Assembly (NCBI RefSeq): GCF_002834385.1
Contig: NZ_PITQ01000001.1
Span: forward strand, 744,001 to 808,000
Length of the DNA: 64,000 nucleotides
From: Rahnella sp. AA
Lineage (GTDB): Bacteria; Pseudomonadota; Gammaproteobacteria; Enterobacterales; Enterobacteriaceae
Direction: 5' to 3'
The position numbers were made by a program, and so were the translations under genes. Under the pieces are notes generated by a model. That model was not told where the DNA came from, did no database searches, and saw only the letters and a list, made by a program, of their open reading frames with translations. Every line of letters begins with the position of its first letter. Position 1 is the stretch's first letter. Positions 1-10,500 of the stretch are shown here, one piece after another.

Positions 1-407
1 CTCTGGTTCGCAAACGTCTGCCGGAAGCGGTGCATCACTTCCCGGAAGATTACATTACTGACCGTTCACAGCGCTTTATGGCGTCTGAAATCATCCGTGA
101 AAAACTGATGCGTTTTCTGGGCGAAGAGCTGCCGTATTCAGTCACCGTTGAAATTGAACGCTTCGTCAGCAATGAACGTGGCGGTTACGACATCAATGGT
201 CTGATTTTGGTAGAACGCGAAGGCCAGAAGAAAATGGTTATCGGTAATAAAGGCTCTAAAATCAAGACGATTGGCATCGAAGCCCGCCAGGACATGGAAA
301 ACATGTTTGAAGCGAAAGTTCATCTTGAATTGTGGGTTAAGGTTAAATCCGGCTGGGCAGACGATGAACGTGCGCTGCGTAGTTTGGGTTATGTAGACGA
401 CTTATAA
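1..407 (+). CDS. era: GTPase Era, C-terminal part (5' end outside the window)
   Basis: Era is an essential GTPase that binds the 3' end of 16S rRNA and helps mature the 30S subunit. Only the last ~135 codons are present, and the frame is open from the window edge. What remains is the C-terminal KH RNA-binding domain, recognisable by the GxxG loop GNKGSKI followed by [12 protein letters not shown] and the family-typical ending [19 protein letters not shown]. The GTPase domain lies upstream, outside the window. recO follows after 11 bases in the same direction, as in the E. coli rnc-era-recO operon, so co-transcription is expected. The identification is firm; nothing can be said about the missing half. 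Confidence 0.96.
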   Translation, partial: LVRKRLPEAVHHFPEDYITDRSQRFMASEIIREKLMRFLGEELPYSVTVEIERFVSNERGGYDINGLILVEREGQKKMVIGNKGSKIKTIGIEARQDMENMFEAKVHLELWVKVKSGWADDERALRSLGYVDDL

Positions 408-418
408 GGTCCGCGCCT

Positions 419-1153
419 ATGGAAGGCTGGCAACGCGCATTTGTTTTGCATGGGCGACCTTACAGTGAAACCAGCCTTATGCTGGATCTCTTCACTGAAG
501 GACAGGGGCGGGTACGCATACTGGCTAAAGGTGCGCGTGGCCGCCGGTCCAATCTGAAAGGTTGCCTTCAGCCTTTTACGCCGTTGCTGGTTCGCTGGAG
601 CGGACGGGGAGAAGTCAAAACCCTGCGCAACGCCGAACCAGTTTCTCTGGCACTTCCGCTTTCCGGTTTGATGCTTTACAGCGGCCTGTATGTAAACGAG
701 CTGGTTTCCCGTGTGCTTGAGCAGGAAGCGAATTATTCCGCATTATTCTTCGATTATCTGAATTGCCTGCAAAATCTGGCCGGTGCTACCGGCTCGCCGG
801 AATATGCTTTGCGCCAGTTCGAATTATCCCTTTTGTACCATCTGGGTTACGGCGTCGATTTTCTGCACTGCGCAGGCAGCGGCGAAGAAGTAAGTGACAC
901 CATGACTTACCGTTACCGCGAAGAGAAAGGGTTTATCGCCAGCCTGGTTATCGATAATTCCAGTTTCACCGGCAGGGATTTAAAAGCCCTCGCCAGTCGT
1001 GAATTCGACGTCGTTACCTTGCGCGCAGCCAAACGTTTCACACGCATGGCGTTGAAGCCGTATCTCGGCGGAAAACCGCTGAAAAGCCGTGAGCTGTTCC
1101 GCCAGTTTCAGGTAAAAAAGCCCGTCTCATCTTCTGACAATTCTGCCGGTTAA
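419..1153 (+). CDS. recO: DNA repair protein RecO
   Basis: RecO works with RecR and RecF to load RecA on gapped, SSB-coated DNA and can anneal complementary strands. The product is 244 residues, close to the enterobacterial length. The N-terminus ([17 protein letters not shown]) starts the OB-fold, and the [23 protein letters not shown] stretch around residues 20-40 is characteristic. The middle and C-terminal part is helical ([18 protein letters not shown]). The gene starts 11 bases after era, inside the era operon, and is followed by a 100-base gap before pdxJ. No zinc-binding cysteine set is evident, as in other enterobacterial RecO proteins. The assignment rests on similarity and synteny. 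Confidence 0.96.
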   Translation: MEGWQRAFVLHGRPYSETSLMLDLFTEGQGRVRILAKGARGRRSNLKGCLQPFTPLLVRWSGRGEVKTLRNAEPVSLALPLSGLMLYSGLYVNELVSRVLEQEANYSALFFDYLNCLQNLAGATGSPEYALRQFELSLLYHLGYGVDFLHCAGSGEEVSDTMTYRYREEKGFIASLVIDNSSFTGRDLKALASREFDVVTLRAAKRFTRMALKPYLGGKPLKSRELFRQFQVKKPVSSSDNSAG

Positions 1154-1253
1154 TTCAGACTCCGCTCTACACCCCGACATACGGTAAGGTGTAAACTGCG
1201 GAAATCGCTTTTGTTTCATTCTTAAATCAATCCATTCAAAATCTGGAGCTGTT

Positions 1254-1985
1254 ATGGCTGAGTTGCTGTTGGGCGTTAACATTGATCACATCGCGACACT
1301 GCGTAATGCGCGCGGTACGGCTTACCCTGACCCGGTCCAGGCTGCATTTATCGCCGAGCAGGCGGGTGCGGACGGCATTACCGTTCACCTGCGAGAAGAT
1401 CGCCGCCATATTACTGACCGTGATGTGCGTCTTTTGCGCCAGACAATCCAGACCCGGATGAATCTGGAAATGGCCGTGACCGATGAAATGGTCGGGATCG
1501 CCTGTGAAATTCTGCCGCATTTCTGCTGCCTGGTGCCGGAAAAGCGTGAAGAAGTGACCACCGAAGGCGGGCTGGATGTGGCCGGTCAGCTCGACAAAAT
1601 GACGGTCGCCGTTTCACGTCTCAGCGAAGCGGGAATTCTGGTTTCCCTGTTCATCGACCCGGATCTGCGCCAGATTGATGCCGCTGTGGCTGTCGGCGCG
1701 CCTTATATCGAAATCCATACCGGTGCTTATGCGGAAGCTAAAACTGACCTTGAGCGTCTGGCTGAACTGGAACGCATCAAACAAGGTGCAGCGTACGCCG
1801 CGGGCAAAGGCCTGAAAGTGAATGCGGGCCACGGCCTGACTTACCATAACGTGCAGCCGATTGCGGCTCTGCCGGAAATGCATGAGCTGAATATCGGCCA
1901 CGCGATTATCGGTCAGGCTGTTATCGACGGTTTGTCGGGGGCGGTACGTGAGATGAAAAATCTGATGAGAGAAGCACGTCGGTAA
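1254..1985 (+). CDS. pdxJ: Pyridoxine 5'-phosphate synthase PdxJ
   Basis: PdxJ condenses 3-amino-1-hydroxyacetone phosphate with 1-deoxy-xylulose 5-phosphate to make pyridoxine 5'-phosphate, the last ring-forming step of vitamin B6 synthesis in this lineage. It is a cytoplasmic TIM-barrel enzyme. The 243-residue product matches the usual length and opens with [18 protein letters not shown], the family's diagnostic start. Further signatures are [12 protein letters not shown] near residue 45 and [12 protein letters not shown] near residue 190. A Shine-Dalgarno GGAG precedes the ATG. The stop overlaps the acpS start by one base (TAATG), so the two are translationally coupled, as in E. coli. Confidence 0.97.
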   Translation: MAELLLGVNIDHIATLRNARGTAYPDPVQAAFIAEQAGADGITVHLREDRRHITDRDVRLLRQTIQTRMNLEMAVTDEMVGIACEILPHFCCLVPEKREEVTTEGGLDVAGQLDKMTVAVSRLSEAGILVSLFIDPDLRQIDAAVAVGAPYIEIHTGAYAEAKTDLERLAELERIKQGAAYAAGKGLKVNAGHGLTYHNVQPIAALPEMHELNIGHAIIGQAVIDGLSGAVREMKNLMREARR

Positions 1986-2365
1986 TGAGCATTTTAGGTT
2001 TAGGTACGGATATCGTTGAAATTTCCCGTATCGAAGCGGTTATTCAGCGTAGTGGTGACCGTCTGGCCCGCAGAATTTTGTGCGCCAGCGAGTGGGCTAT
2101 ATATCTGCAACATCAGCAGCCGGTTCGTTTTCTGGCAAAGCGTTTTGCGGTTAAAGAAGCGGCTGCAAAGGCGCTGGGAACCGGGATCCGCAACGGTCTG
2201 GCGTTTGAACAGTTTGAAGTGGTGAATGACGTGCTGGGAAAGCCAGGCCTGGTTTTCCATGCCCGTGCCGCTGAACTGGCAGCAAAAATGGGAGTGAAAT
2301 CGGTGCATGTTACGCTTGCCGATGAACGCCGTTATGCCTGTGCGACAGTAATTATAGAAAATTAA
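1985..2365 (+). CDS. acpS: Holo-[acyl-carrier-protein] synthase AcpS
   Basis: AcpS transfers 4'-phosphopantetheine from CoA to a serine of acyl carrier protein, activating it for fatty-acid synthesis. The product has 126 residues, as usual for the trimeric bacterial enzyme. The Mg-binding N-terminal motif [15 protein letters not shown] and the [19 protein letters not shown] motif, with its catalytic or metal-binding Glu, are both visible. The ATG overlaps the pdxJ stop by one base. It is the last gene of the era-recO-pdxJ-acpS run; yfhL converges on it 20 bases downstream. Confidence 0.97.
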   Translation: MSILGLGTDIVEISRIEAVIQRSGDRLARRILCASEWAIYLQHQQPVRFLAKRFAVKEAAAKALGTGIRNGLAFEQFEVVNDVLGKPGLVFHARAAELAAKMGVKSVHVTLADERRYACATVIIEN

Positions 2366-2370
2366 TTGAG

Positions 2371-2402
2371 TGCATCACGCCGCCATCACACGGTGTGATG
2401 CA
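2371..2402. terminator. Hairpin between convergent acpS and yfhL
   Basis: TGCATCAC (2371-2378) pairs with GTGATGCA (2395-2402). An alternative inner hairpin, CATCACA-CGG-TGTGATG (2384-2400), overlaps the yfhL stop codon. There is no clear T-run on either side, so a termination role for both converging genes is only an inference. Confidence 0.4.
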
Positions 2403-2640
2403 ATACCACAAATTTATCCCACAGCTCTTCGTTGGTTTCTTTATGCGCTGGATTGATGATGATTGTATTGTCGATCGGGCAGACACTCTGACAGGTCGGT
2501 TTATCGTAATGACCGATGCATTCCGTACAGCGATCGCTGTCGATTTCGTAAATCTCATTGCCCATCGAAATCGCCTGATTCGGGCACTCCGGTTCGCACA
2601 TATCGCAATTAATGCATTTGTGTGTGATCAGCAGGGCCAT
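2386..2640 (-). CDS. yfhL: YfhL family 4Fe-4S ferredoxin
   Basis: This is a small ferredoxin expected to carry two [4Fe-4S] clusters and to donate electrons in the cytoplasm; its physiological partner is not evident here. The 84-residue product starts MALLITHKC and carries CINCDMCEPECP (residues ~9-20) and a second cluster motif, CTEC...CQSVCP. The insertion between the cysteines of the second motif (GHYDKPT) is typical of the YfhL/Allochromatium subgroup. The open frame extends 30 codons further upstream, but the ATG at 2640 has a good ribosome-binding site (GAGAA) and matches the family start. It lies 100 bases downstream of yfhH on the same strand and converges with acpS, as in E. coli. 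Confidence 0.93.
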   Translation of the reverse strand: MALLITHKCINCDMCEPECPNQAISMGNEIYEIDSDRCTECIGHYDKPTCQSVCPIDNTIIINPAHKETNEELWDKFVVLHHTV

Positions 2641-2740
2641 GGCGTTTCTCATATCGTCAGTCAACAGGGCGCGCAGTATAGCAGAATTGCGCTGGCGTAG
2701 GTTCTGCGTCTGCGCCTTTTGAAGCGTCAACTGATCCTGA

Positions 2741-3589
2741 TCAAACCAACTTTTTTACCAATTCTTCGCTATGGCGGATCCGTTCTGGCGCATGTTCTGT
2801 ATCCTGCTGAACCAGCGCAACAAACAGCAAATCCGTCAGGGAATATTGCGCTGTCGTCGCCGACAGTGCTGCACCGCGGGTGGCAGGGAGTTCTGCGACG
2901 GTGTACAAACAGTGATCGGCCTGCTGTTGCAGCGTATTTGGAGAAAAGCCGGTGATAGCTAAAACTTTCGCGCCGCTTTCACGCGCAACCCGTGCAGCAA
3001 GATTGATTTCACTGCGTTCACCGCTAAAAGAAATCGCCAGCAGCAAATCCTCTTTTGAAAGCGCCTGAGCCGTTGCGATCAGCACATGCGTATCGGATTC
3101 TGCAATTGCCGTGACCCCGATTTTTAACAGCTTATACGCCAGATCTTTGGCTACCAGCCCGGATGCACCGATACCTGTCAGAATAATTTTTCGGGCACTT
3201 CCCAGCATCGACAACGCAATTTGCAGACGGGGTTCACTGTTAATGTCCAGCGTGGCACGAAGCGCTGATTGTTTTTCTGTCAGCAATTTCTCGCCAACAA
3301 CATGCAGGCCATCCGTACTCAAAATCTGATTATGCACGGTGACCGGTTCGCTGCTTTTCGGTGACGCCAGCGATTCACTCATTGCAAGTTTCAGTGCCGG
3401 AAAGCCTTTGTAGCCTAATTTCTGGGCAAACTTCACCACGCCGGACTGGCTGACACCGGCCATCTCTGCCAGTTTTTGCGAGCTCATATGGCGCGCCTTT
3501 TCCGGCTGAACCAGAAGGAAGTCCGCCAGTTTACGGTCATTTTGTGCCAGCGTCGGATAAAGCTGGCGGATACGAATCATACAACTCAT
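2741..3589 (-). CDS. yfhH: RpiR/MurR-family transcriptional regulator YfhH
   Basis: This is a DNA-binding regulator of the RpiR family: an N-terminal HTH_6 domain (residues ~1-75, with MAGVSQSGVVKFAQKLGYKG as the recognition region) followed by a C-terminal SIS domain (residues ~125-260, IILTGIGASGLVAKDLAYK and LAISFSGERSEI) that binds a sugar phosphate. The whole length matches E. coli YfhH better than MurR, for example in the ending APERIRHSEELVKKLV. In E. coli yfhH also sits beside yfhL, but its target is uncertain. Here it diverges from murQ-murP over a 142-base region with inverted repeats, which points to MurNAc 6-phosphate sensing. The start is taken at the first ATG, with a second ATG three codons later. 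Confidence 0.9.
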   Translation of the reverse strand: MSCMIRIRQLYPTLAQNDRKLADFLLVQPEKARHMSSQKLAEMAGVSQSGVVKFAQKLGYKGFPALKLAMSESLASPKSSEPVTVHNQILSTDGLHVVGEKLLTEKQSALRATLDINSEPRLQIALSMLGSARKIILTGIGASGLVAKDLAYKLLKIGVTAIAESDTHVLIATAQALSKEDLLLAISFSGERSEINLAARVARESGAKVLAITGFSPNTLQQQADHCLYTVAELPATRGAALSATTAQYSLTDLLFVALVQQDTEHAPERIRHSEELVKKLV

Positions 3590-3674
3590 GGTGGGTTATC
3601 CCGACGCCTCTGAATACTTACGTCACGTTTTGCGGATTATGTTATCTAAAATAGCAAATATTCCTCGCATTGAT

Positions 3675-3720
3675 GAATAAAATATTCAAATATCATGCAA
3701 TAAATTTGAATTAAAAATTC
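3675..3720. promoter_or_regulatory. Candidate operator between yfhH and murQ
   Basis: The AT-rich divergent region holds two 13-base palindromes of the same design, GAATA-AAA-TATTC (3675-3687) and GAATT-AAA-AATTC (3708-3720), with centres 33 bases apart (about three helical turns). The inner arms also form ATTCAAAT (3684-3691) facing ATTTGAAT (3704-3711). The array ends two bases before the murQ Shine-Dalgarno AGGAG. This is what is seen. Binding by YfhH is inferred from the divergent arrangement. Confidence 0.5.
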
Positions 3721-3731
3721 AGGAGAAAGTT

Positions 3732-4637
3732 ATGACCCGTCTGATGAACTTAGGCGCACTGGTTTCAGAAAGCCGTAATCCGGACACAATGCATCTGGAT
3801 GAGATGTCCACGCTGGAACTGGTGACCTGTTTTAATCAGCAAGATCGTATCGTCCCGGAAGCGATTGAGAAAGTTTTGCCGGAAATTGCGAAAGCCGTGG
3901 ATAAAGCGACGGCATCATTTAACGCAGGTGGTCGCCTGATTTATCTTGGGGCCGGAACCAGTGGTCGTCTGGGGGTTCTGGATGCGTCGGAATGCCCGCC
4001 GACGTTTGGTGTCCCGCACGGTATGGTGATCGGGTTGATCGCTGGCGGCCCGGGTGCGTTGCTCAAGGCAGTCGAAGGCGCAGAAGACAGTGAAACGCTG
4101 GGCGTGAAAGATTTAAAAAATCTCAACCTGACGGACAAAGATACCGTCGTCGGGCTTGCTGCCAGCGGCCGCACGCCATACGTTATCGGCGCACTGCGCT
4201 ACGCTACGGAACTGGGATGCGCGACGGTCGCGATTTCCTGCAACCCCGATTCCCCGATTGCCTGTGAGGCAAACATCGCAATTTCCCCGGTGGTAGGCCC
4301 TGAGGCATTGACCGGTTCCACCCGCCTCAAATCGGGTACTGCGCAGAAACTGGTACTGAATATGATTTCAACCGGCGCGATGGTTAAAACCGGAAAGGTT
4401 TATCAGAACCTGATGGTTGACGTGAAAGCGACCAACGTCAAACTGGTCGACCGTGCGTGCCGCATTGTGGTTGATGCCACTGGTGCAACGCGTGATGAGG
4501 CCGAGTTGGCACTGTCACAAACCGATTTTGAAGTGAAACCGGCAATCCTCATGCTGCTCGCGGGTATTGATGCGCCGCAAGCCAAAGCGCGGCTGGAAAA
4601 ACATCACGGTTTTCTGCGCGCAGCTCTTGCGGAATAA
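3732..4637 (+). CDS. murQ: N-acetylmuramic acid 6-phosphate etherase MurQ
   Basis: MurQ cleaves the lactyl ether of MurNAc 6-phosphate to give GlcNAc 6-phosphate and D-lactate, the key step in recycling muropeptide sugars. The product is 301 residues, the usual length, and consists mainly of a SIS domain: [21 protein letters not shown] (residues ~68-88), the [14 protein letters not shown] sugar-phosphate loop, and [19 protein letters not shown] near residue 200. AGGAGAAAG precedes the ATG. murP follows after 15 bases, so murQP is an operon, with yfhH divergent. Confidence 0.97.
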   Translation: MTRLMNLGALVSESRNPDTMHLDEMSTLELVTCFNQQDRIVPEAIEKVLPEIAKAVDKATASFNAGGRLIYLGAGTSGRLGVLDASECPPTFGVPHGMVIGLIAGGPGALLKAVEGAEDSETLGVKDLKNLNLTDKDTVVGLAASGRTPYVIGALRYATELGCATVAISCNPDSPIACEANIAISPVVGPEALTGSTRLKSGTAQKLVLNMISTGAMVKTGKVYQNLMVDVKATNVKLVDRACRIVVDATGATRDEAELALSQTDFEVKPAILMLLAGIDAPQAKARLEKHHGFLRAALAE

Positions 4638-4652
4638 AATCGGGAGAAAAGC

Positions 4653-6026
4653 ATGGCGATGGCAATGGATAAAACCCACCTGCTGGCTTCGAAAATTCTG
4701 CAGGGTGTGGGGGGCGAAGGAAATATCAGTAAGCTGGAAAACTGCATGACCCGCGTACGTGTGGAAGTGCATGATGACGGGCGTCTGGATCTGACCAGCC
4801 TGAAAACACTGGAAGGTATTAAAGGCTATCTGAAACAGGGTGAGCAGCATCAGTTTATTGTCGGGCCTGGGGCGGCGGCCAAAGTCGTGGATGCCATGCG
4901 CGCATTGCTCAGCCCTGCGGGGGAGCCGGTTCAGAATGATATCGCCCGCAACAAAGCCACTGCGAAGGCAAAATACTCTGCGCCGATGAGCGGGGCGTTA
5001 CGCAAACTGGCGGATGTGTTTATTCCGCTGATCCCTGCATTTATCGCCTCCGGGTTGATTATGGGCATTATTAACCTGCTCAAACGGCCTGATATCGCAG
5101 GTTCCATTGCGACTGATTACCCGAATGTACTCGGGTTGCTGGCGATTTTCGGTGGTGCGGTTTTTGCCATTATGAATATCCTGGTGGGCGTGAATGCTGC
5201 GCGCGTGTTCGGCGGTTCACAGGCGATGGGCGGCGTGATGGCCGGTATTCTTTCCAGCCCGGCGCTGGCGCAAATTACGCTGTTTGGTGAAACTTTGCAG
5301 CCGGGGCGCGGCGGGGTGATCGCGGTGCTTCTTGTGGTGGCGCTGATGTGCTGGCTTGAAAAGCGGCTGCGTAATTTACTGCCGGAATCGGTGGAGCTGA
5401 TCCTGAATCCGCTGATGACCACGCTGATTACCGCAACGCTGGCGATCGTCATCTTGCAACCGCTTGGTGGCATTATTTCTGACGGCATCGCACATGGCGT
5501 CAATATTGCGATCGATAAGGGCGGATTGCTGGTCGGTGCGGTGCTGGCGGGCGCTTTCCTGCCGCTGGTATTATCGGGATTACATCAGGGGTTAGTGCCG
5601 ATCCACGTAGAACTGATTCAGGCTCATGGTTCCAATCCGCTGCTGCCCATTTTAGCGATGGCGGGGGTCGGCCAGGTCGGTGCGGCGATTGCGGTATACA
5701 TGAAAACCCGCAATAAACGGCTGAAAAAAGTGATTAAAGGCGCGTTGCCAGTGGGCATTCTCGGCATTGGCGAACCGCTGATATTTGGTGTGACCTTGCC
5801 GCTTGGGCGGCCTTTCATCGGCGCATGTCTTGGCGGAGCCGTCGGTGGTGCACTAATCTGCTACTGGAAAGTTGCCACGGTGATCACGTTTGGGATTTCC
5901 GGGCTGCCGCTGGCGCTGACTATTATTTCCGGCAAAGTGATGTTGTATCTGGCCGGTTTAGTCATTACGGTATTGGCTGGTTTTATTTTTACCTGGCTGA
6001 TGGGGTTCAACGATCCCGAGGAGTAA
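4653..6026 (+). CDS. murP: PTS N-acetylmuramic acid transporter EIIBC (MurP)
   Basis: MurP is the inner-membrane PTS permease that imports MurNAc and phosphorylates it at C6. The order is an EIIB domain (residues ~8-95, with the phospho-accepting Cys31 in ENCMTRVRVEV) followed by a multi-spanning EIIC domain (~120-455) containing the conserved GIGEPLIFGVTLPL loop. No EIIA domain is present, so the glucose EIIA (Crr) is expected to supply phosphate, as known for E. coli MurP. At 457 residues it is slightly shorter than the E. coli protein (474). Start choice: ATG at 4653 with GGGAG eight bases upstream; two further in-frame ATGs follow within five codons. It lies 15 bases after murQ. Confidence 0.92.
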   Translation: MAMAMDKTHLLASKILQGVGGEGNISKLENCMTRVRVEVHDDGRLDLTSLKTLEGIKGYLKQGEQHQFIVGPGAAAKVVDAMRALLSPAGEPVQNDIARNKATAKAKYSAPMSGALRKLADVFIPLIPAFIASGLIMGIINLLKRPDIAGSIATDYPNVLGLLAIFGGAVFAIMNILVGVNAARVFGGSQAMGGVMAGILSSPALAQITLFGETLQPGRGGVIAVLLVVALMCWLEKRLRNLLPESVELILNPLMTTLITATLAIVILQPLGGIISDGIAHGVNIAIDKGGLLVGAVLAGAFLPLVLSGLHQGLVPIHVELIQAHGSNPLLPILAMAGVGQVGAAIAVYMKTRNKRLKKVIKGALPVGILGIGEPLIFGVTLPLGRPFIGACLGGAVGGALICYWKVATVITFGISGLPLALTIISGKVMLYLAGLVITVLAGFIFTWLMGFNDPEE

Positions 6027-6030
6027 CGGA

Positions 6031-6669
6031 TTGAGTACGAAGCCGGATCGACGGGTAGTTTTTTTTGATCTCGATGGCACGCTGCACCAGCAGGATATGT
6101 TTGGATCTTTCCTGCGTTTTCTGCTGAAAAAGATGCCACAAAACCTGATTCTGGTCGTACCGGTATTGCCGCTGGTGGCTATAGGGTTGTTTATCCACGG
6201 GCGCGCCGCGCGCTGGCCGATGAGCCTGCTGCTCTGGTCGATTACTTTTGGCCACGGTGAGGCACGTCTTAAAGCGCTGGAGCTGCAATTTGTCACCGCA
6301 TTCCGCCAGAAAGTCGTAGCGTTTCCGGTTGTGCAGCGAAGATTGCGTGAATATCTCGACAGTGATGATACTGAAGTCTGGCTGATCACCGGTTCACCGG
6401 AAAACCTGGTGCAGCAGGTGTATAACACATCGCTGTTTTTGCCTCAGGTGCGACTGGTCGGTAGCCGTATTGCGCGTGGTAAAGGCGGCTGGCTCCTGCC
6501 TCTGCGCTGTCTGGGGGAAGAAAAAGTCGCTCAGCTCGAAAACAGGATCGGTTCTCCGCTGAAACTTTACAGCGGATACAGCGACAGCAAACAGGACAAC
6601 CCGTTACTGTTCTTTTGTGAGCATCGTTTTCGCGTCAGTAAGCAGGGTGAGTTACAACAACTGGAATAA
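6031..6669 (+). CDS. pgpC: Phosphatidylglycerophosphatase C (YfhB/PgpC), HAD family
   Basis: PgpC dephosphorylates phosphatidylglycerol phosphate at the inner membrane in phospholipid synthesis. The 212-residue product has the HAD motif I VFFDLDGTLHQQDMFGSFLR near the N-terminus, a hydrophobic segment (NLILVVPVLPLVAIGLFI, residues ~38-55) that would anchor it, motif II (LITGSPE), and SGYSDSKQDNPLLFFCEHRF near the C-terminus. The start is a TTG at 6031, four bases after the murP stop, with GAGGAG overlapping the murP end; an ATG start is not available at the conserved N-terminus. It is probably translated with murQP even though its function is unrelated. The E. coli homologue also lies near tadA. 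Confidence 0.92.
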   Translation: MSTKPDRRVVFFDLDGTLHQQDMFGSFLRFLLKKMPQNLILVVPVLPLVAIGLFIHGRAARWPMSLLLWSITFGHGEARLKALELQFVTAFRQKVVAFPVVQRRLREYLDSDDTEVWLITGSPENLVQQVYNTSLFLPQVRLVGSRIARGKGGWLLPLRCLGEEKVAQLENRIGSPLKLYSGYSDSKQDNPLLFFCEHRFRVSKQGELQQLE

Positions 6670-6688
6670 TGGCTGCACAATATCAGAC

Positions 6689-6715
6689 AAAAAACAGGCC
6701 GGTTACCCGGCCTGT
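6689..6715 (-). terminator. Rho-independent terminator of the alcohol dehydrogenase gene
   Basis: ACAGGCCGG (6694-6702) pairs perfectly with CCGGCCTGT (6707-6715) around a 4-base loop. Read on the minus strand the stem is followed by a run of T (6689-6693). It lies between convergent pgpC and the dehydrogenase gene and fits the latter best. Confidence 0.8.
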
Positions 6716-6741
6716 ACACATTGTGTTTTATGAAATCGCTA

Positions 6742-7893
6742 TCAGAACGCGGCTTTGAAAATCCCGACCACATCCTCATGTGTCCCCTGAATCGGGTTAG
6801 TGAAGGCACAGGCATCTTTCAGTGCATTAGTGGCCAGCGTATTAAAATCTTCTTCTTTCACTTTCAAATCACGCAGCCCCGCAGGAATATCTACATCGCG
6901 CGCCAGCTGGCGAATGGCCGTAATACAGGCTTTCGCGCCTTGTTCGTCAGTCATGCCCTTAACATCAATATGCATGGCAGCCGCGACATCTTTCAAACGC
7001 GGGCTGGCGACACGGGCGTTGTACTCCTGAACAAATGGCAGTAATACGGCGTTGCAAACACCGTGTGGAAGGTTGTAGAAACCGCCTAACTGATGCGCCA
7101 TCGCATGAACATAGCCAAGTGAAGCATTGTTGAACGCCATCCCTGCCAGGAACTGGGCATAAGCCATGTTCTCGCGGGCCTGCATGTTTTTGCCGTCATT
7201 GACCGCAGTACGTAACGAGTCGGTAATCATGGTGATGGCTTTCAGCGCGCAGGCATCGGTAATCGGGTTTGCTGCGCTGGAGACATAGGCTTCGATGGCA
7301 TGAGTCAGCGCGTCCATCCCGGTTGCGGCTGTCAGGCCTTTCGGCATGCCAACCATCAGGTGTGGATCGTTTACAGACATCAGCGGAGTGACGTTTTTAT
7401 CCACGATGGCCATTTTGATATGGCGTTCTTCATCGGTGATGATACAAAAACGGGTCATTTCTGATGCAGTACCGGCTGTCGTGTTAATGGAAACCAGTGG
7501 CAGTTGCGGTTTAGCAGAACGGTCAACGCCCTCGTAGTCCTTAATATCGCCCCCGTTGGTGGCGAGCAGGGCGATGCCTTTTGCGCAGTCATGGGGTGAA
7601 CCCCCGCCGAGAGAAATGACGCAGTCACAGGTGTTTTGTTTCAGCATTTCCAGACCTTCGCGTACATTGCGGGTGGTCGGGTTAGGGTGAGTTCCGTGAT
7701 AAACGCTGCTCTGAATGTCGTTGCGTGCCAGTAATTCCTGTACCTGTTTCACTACGCCGATATCGAATAACACTTTATCCGTAACGATGAGTGCATGGCG
7801 AAAGCCATGCTGTGCGATAGCCGTTGCCGCATCATTCAATGCGCCAGAACCAATAACGTTGACGGATGGGATAAAGAAAGTTGCAGTAGCCAT
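6742..7893 (-). CDS. yiaY: Iron-containing alcohol dehydrogenase (YiaY-like)
   Basis: This is a group III NAD(P)-dependent, Fe(II)-requiring alcohol dehydrogenase, a cytoplasmic enzyme interconverting alcohols and aldehydes. The 383-residue product aligns along its whole length with E. coli YiaY and Zymomonas AdhB-type enzymes. The nucleotide-binding signature is [17 protein letters not shown]. The four metal ligands of the family are visible as the Asp and His of [12 protein letters not shown], the second His of [10 protein letters not shown] and the His of [17 protein letters not shown] precedes the ATG. The gene stands alone between pgpC (convergent) and tadA (divergent). The natural substrate cannot be told from sequence; the symbol follows overall similarity. 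Confidence 0.88.
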   Translation of the reverse strand: MATATFFIPSVNVIGSGALNDAATAIAQHGFRHALIVTDKVLFDIGVVKQVQELLARNDIQSSVYHGTHPNPTTRNVREGLEMLKQNTCDCVISLGGGSPHDCAKGIALLATNGGDIKDYEGVDRSAKPQLPLVSINTTAGTASEMTRFCIITDEERHIKMAIVDKNVTPLMSVNDPHLMVGMPKGLTAATGMDALTHAIEAYVSSAANPITDACALKAITMITDSLRTAVNDGKNMQARENMAYAQFLAGMAFNNASLGYVHAMAHQLGGFYNLPHGVCNAVLLPFVQEYNARVASPRLKDVAAAMHIDVKGMTDEQGAKACITAIRQLARDVDIPAGLRDLKVKEEDFNTLATNALKDACAFTNPIQGTHEDVVGIFKAAF

Positions 7894-8739
<846 letters not shown>

Positions 8740-8761
8740 ACCTGCACGGCGGTGAGCAATG

Positions 8762-10222
8762 CTACGGTGACAGAGCGTCCTTTGCATCAACGACCGGATA
8801 TCCCTGACCCAACTGAGCCTGTAACGCCGCTTTCTGTGCCTGCTGCTTCTCTTTTTCCATGAGATAACCTACCAGGCTGAGCTGATAACGGCGGATGTTT
8901 TCCACATAGTTGTACGCCTGCGTACCACGTGCGTAGCCATAAGTGGTACGGCTGAAATAGCGCTTCTGATTCAGCATCGGCAGACGCTGTTTCACATCGG
9001 CCCAGCTGTCCGGGTTGCCTTTTTGCTGCGCCGTCAGCTTACGGGCGTCCAGCATATGGCCGTACCCCATGTTATAAGCCGCGAGCGCAAACCAGATCCG
9101 CTCGTCCTGCGGGATAGATTCCGGCATTTTGTCCATCAGATGCGATAGATATTGCGCGCCACCACGAATGCTCTGCTCAGCGTCCGTCCGGTCATCGACA
9201 TTCAGGCCCCCCGCAGTGGCGCGGGTCAGCATCATCACGCCGCGTACGCCTGTCGGCGATTTTGCCTGCGGATCCCAGTGAGACTCCTGATAGGCGATAG
9301 CGGCCAGCAGTCGCCAGTCAATATTCTGCGCATATTTTTCGAACAATGGCTGTAAGTCGGGCAGCGTACTGTCGATGGCATTCAGGAAGGTGCGTGTATC
9401 GACATAATCAAAATCGCCAACGTGACCGAGGTATTTTTCTTCAAGCTTTTCAAGCGTGCCGTCTTCTGATATCTGGCTAAAGAAGTCCAGCATGGCGGCT
9501 GAAAGGCTGTCATCGTCAGGTTGTTTGCGATAATACCAGGTGACCGGTTCGTCTTCGGTAGCGTCAAACGCGACAGCGAGGCGGGGATAGACGCGCTGCA
9601 TCAGCGCAATAGTGACTGAATCACCCAACGTATAATCGAGTTTGCCATTCTCGACCTGCTGTAACAGGTCACGTGGCGACATTTTATCCGTCGTGCTCCA
9701 GCTCAGATCGGGATATTTCTTTACGGCGGCTTCAAGCGTCTGGATATGCGCACTGCCGGCAGAAACCACCAGCGAACCTTTTACATCCGCAAAACTTTTC
9801 GGGCGCACGGCTCCCTGCCGGTAAACCAGTTGCTGAGAAACGGAATAGTATTCCGGCCCGGCACGGTAGTTTTTCAGGCGCGCATTGTTGTACACCAGCC
9901 CTGAAGCCAGCATATCGGTTTTATCATTGTCGAGATCGTCGAACATCGACTCGATGGTGGTGTGCTGATTCACAACCAGTTTCACGCCCAGGTAATCTGC
10001 GAAGCGTTTAGCCAGTTCGTAATCGAAGCCGAGATTGCCTTCCGGGGACTCCATAAAAGTCAGTGGAGAATTGAGCGTGCTTACGCGCAATTCTCCACGG
10101 GATTTTATTTGATCCAACTGATCGCCTTCGCCTCTGTGCCACGGGACGGCAGGCCATAAGGCCAGCGCCAGCAACAGGGCGGCAATCCCCATCAGAACAT
10201 AATTAATTTTTAGTCGCGTCAA
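8762..10222 (-). CDS. mltF: Membrane-bound lytic murein transglycosylase F (MltF)
   Basis: MltF cleaves the MurNAc-GlcNAc bond of peptidoglycan with 1,6-anhydro ring formation, on the periplasmic face of the outer membrane. The order is an N-terminal hydrophobic segment (residues ~8-27, [20 protein letters not shown]), a periplasmic solute-binding (SBP_bac_3-like) module (~38-265), and a C-terminal SLT domain with the catalytic Glu in [11 protein letters not shown] and the [16 protein letters not shown] motif. The start is a TTG at 10222, reading TRLKINY as in relatives, giving 486 residues. The frame is open to 10330, but the upstream part lacks family similarity and overlaps the purL control region. 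Divergent from purL, as in E. coli. The supply of anhydro-MurNAc links it functionally to murQP. Confidence 0.93.
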   Translation of the reverse strand: MTRLKINYVLMGIAALLLALALWPAVPWHRGEGDQLDQIKSRGELRVSTLNSPLTFMESPEGNLGFDYELAKRFADYLGVKLVVNQHTTIESMFDDLDNDKTDMLASGLVYNNARLKNYRAGPEYYSVSQQLVYRQGAVRPKSFADVKGSLVVSAGSAHIQTLEAAVKKYPDLSWSTTDKMSPRDLLQQVENGKLDYTLGDSVTIALMQRVYPRLAVAFDATEDEPVTWYYRKQPDDDSLSAAMLDFFSQISEDGTLEKLEEKYLGHVGDFDYVDTRTFLNAIDSTLPDLQPLFEKYAQNIDWRLLAAIAYQESHWDPQAKSPTGVRGVMMLTRATAGGLNVDDRTDAEQSIRGGAQYLSHLMDKMPESIPQDERIWFALAAYNMGYGHMLDARKLTAQQKGNPDSWADVKQRLPMLNQKRYFSRTTYGYARGTQAYNYVENIRRYQLSLVGYLMEKEKQQAQKAALQAQLGQGYPVVDAKDALSP

Positions 10223-10387
10223 ATAGTTATCTCGCTGCAGCGCTCTTGTTTTTTTACGGTATGCTGTGCAGTTTCTATGGTTATATCCCCAGTGCTGACG
10301 CATTTTGCTCAACAAAACGGCAGTCTGCAACTTTATTCATATTAACCATAAACTTTGAATGGTTATAAATGAATATCAATATTACCG

Positions 10388-10426
10388 ACGCAAACGGTTT
10401 CGTATGCCGTCAGCTTTCTTTATAAT
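10388..10426 (+). promoter_or_regulatory. PurR box and -10 element of purL
   Basis: ACGCAAACGGTTTCGT (10388-10403) is a perfect 16-base PurR operator. TATAAT (10421-10426) lies 17 bases downstream, so the operator covers the -35 region, the arrangement that gives purine-dependent repression of purL in E. coli. The site lies between purL and divergent mltF. Confidence 0.92.
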
Positions 10427-10500
10427 AGCCCGCGTTTTCCCCCTGTTGCGCCCAATGAAGCACTGTGGTCAGTGTCTTCGAAGACGAGAGATCTGTGATT

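Noticed and set aside
10223-10330. Upstream extension of mltF to an ATG at 10330
   Set aside because: The additional 36 codons lack the features of MltF N-termini and reach towards the purL control region; the TTG at 10222 gives the conserved TRLKINY start.
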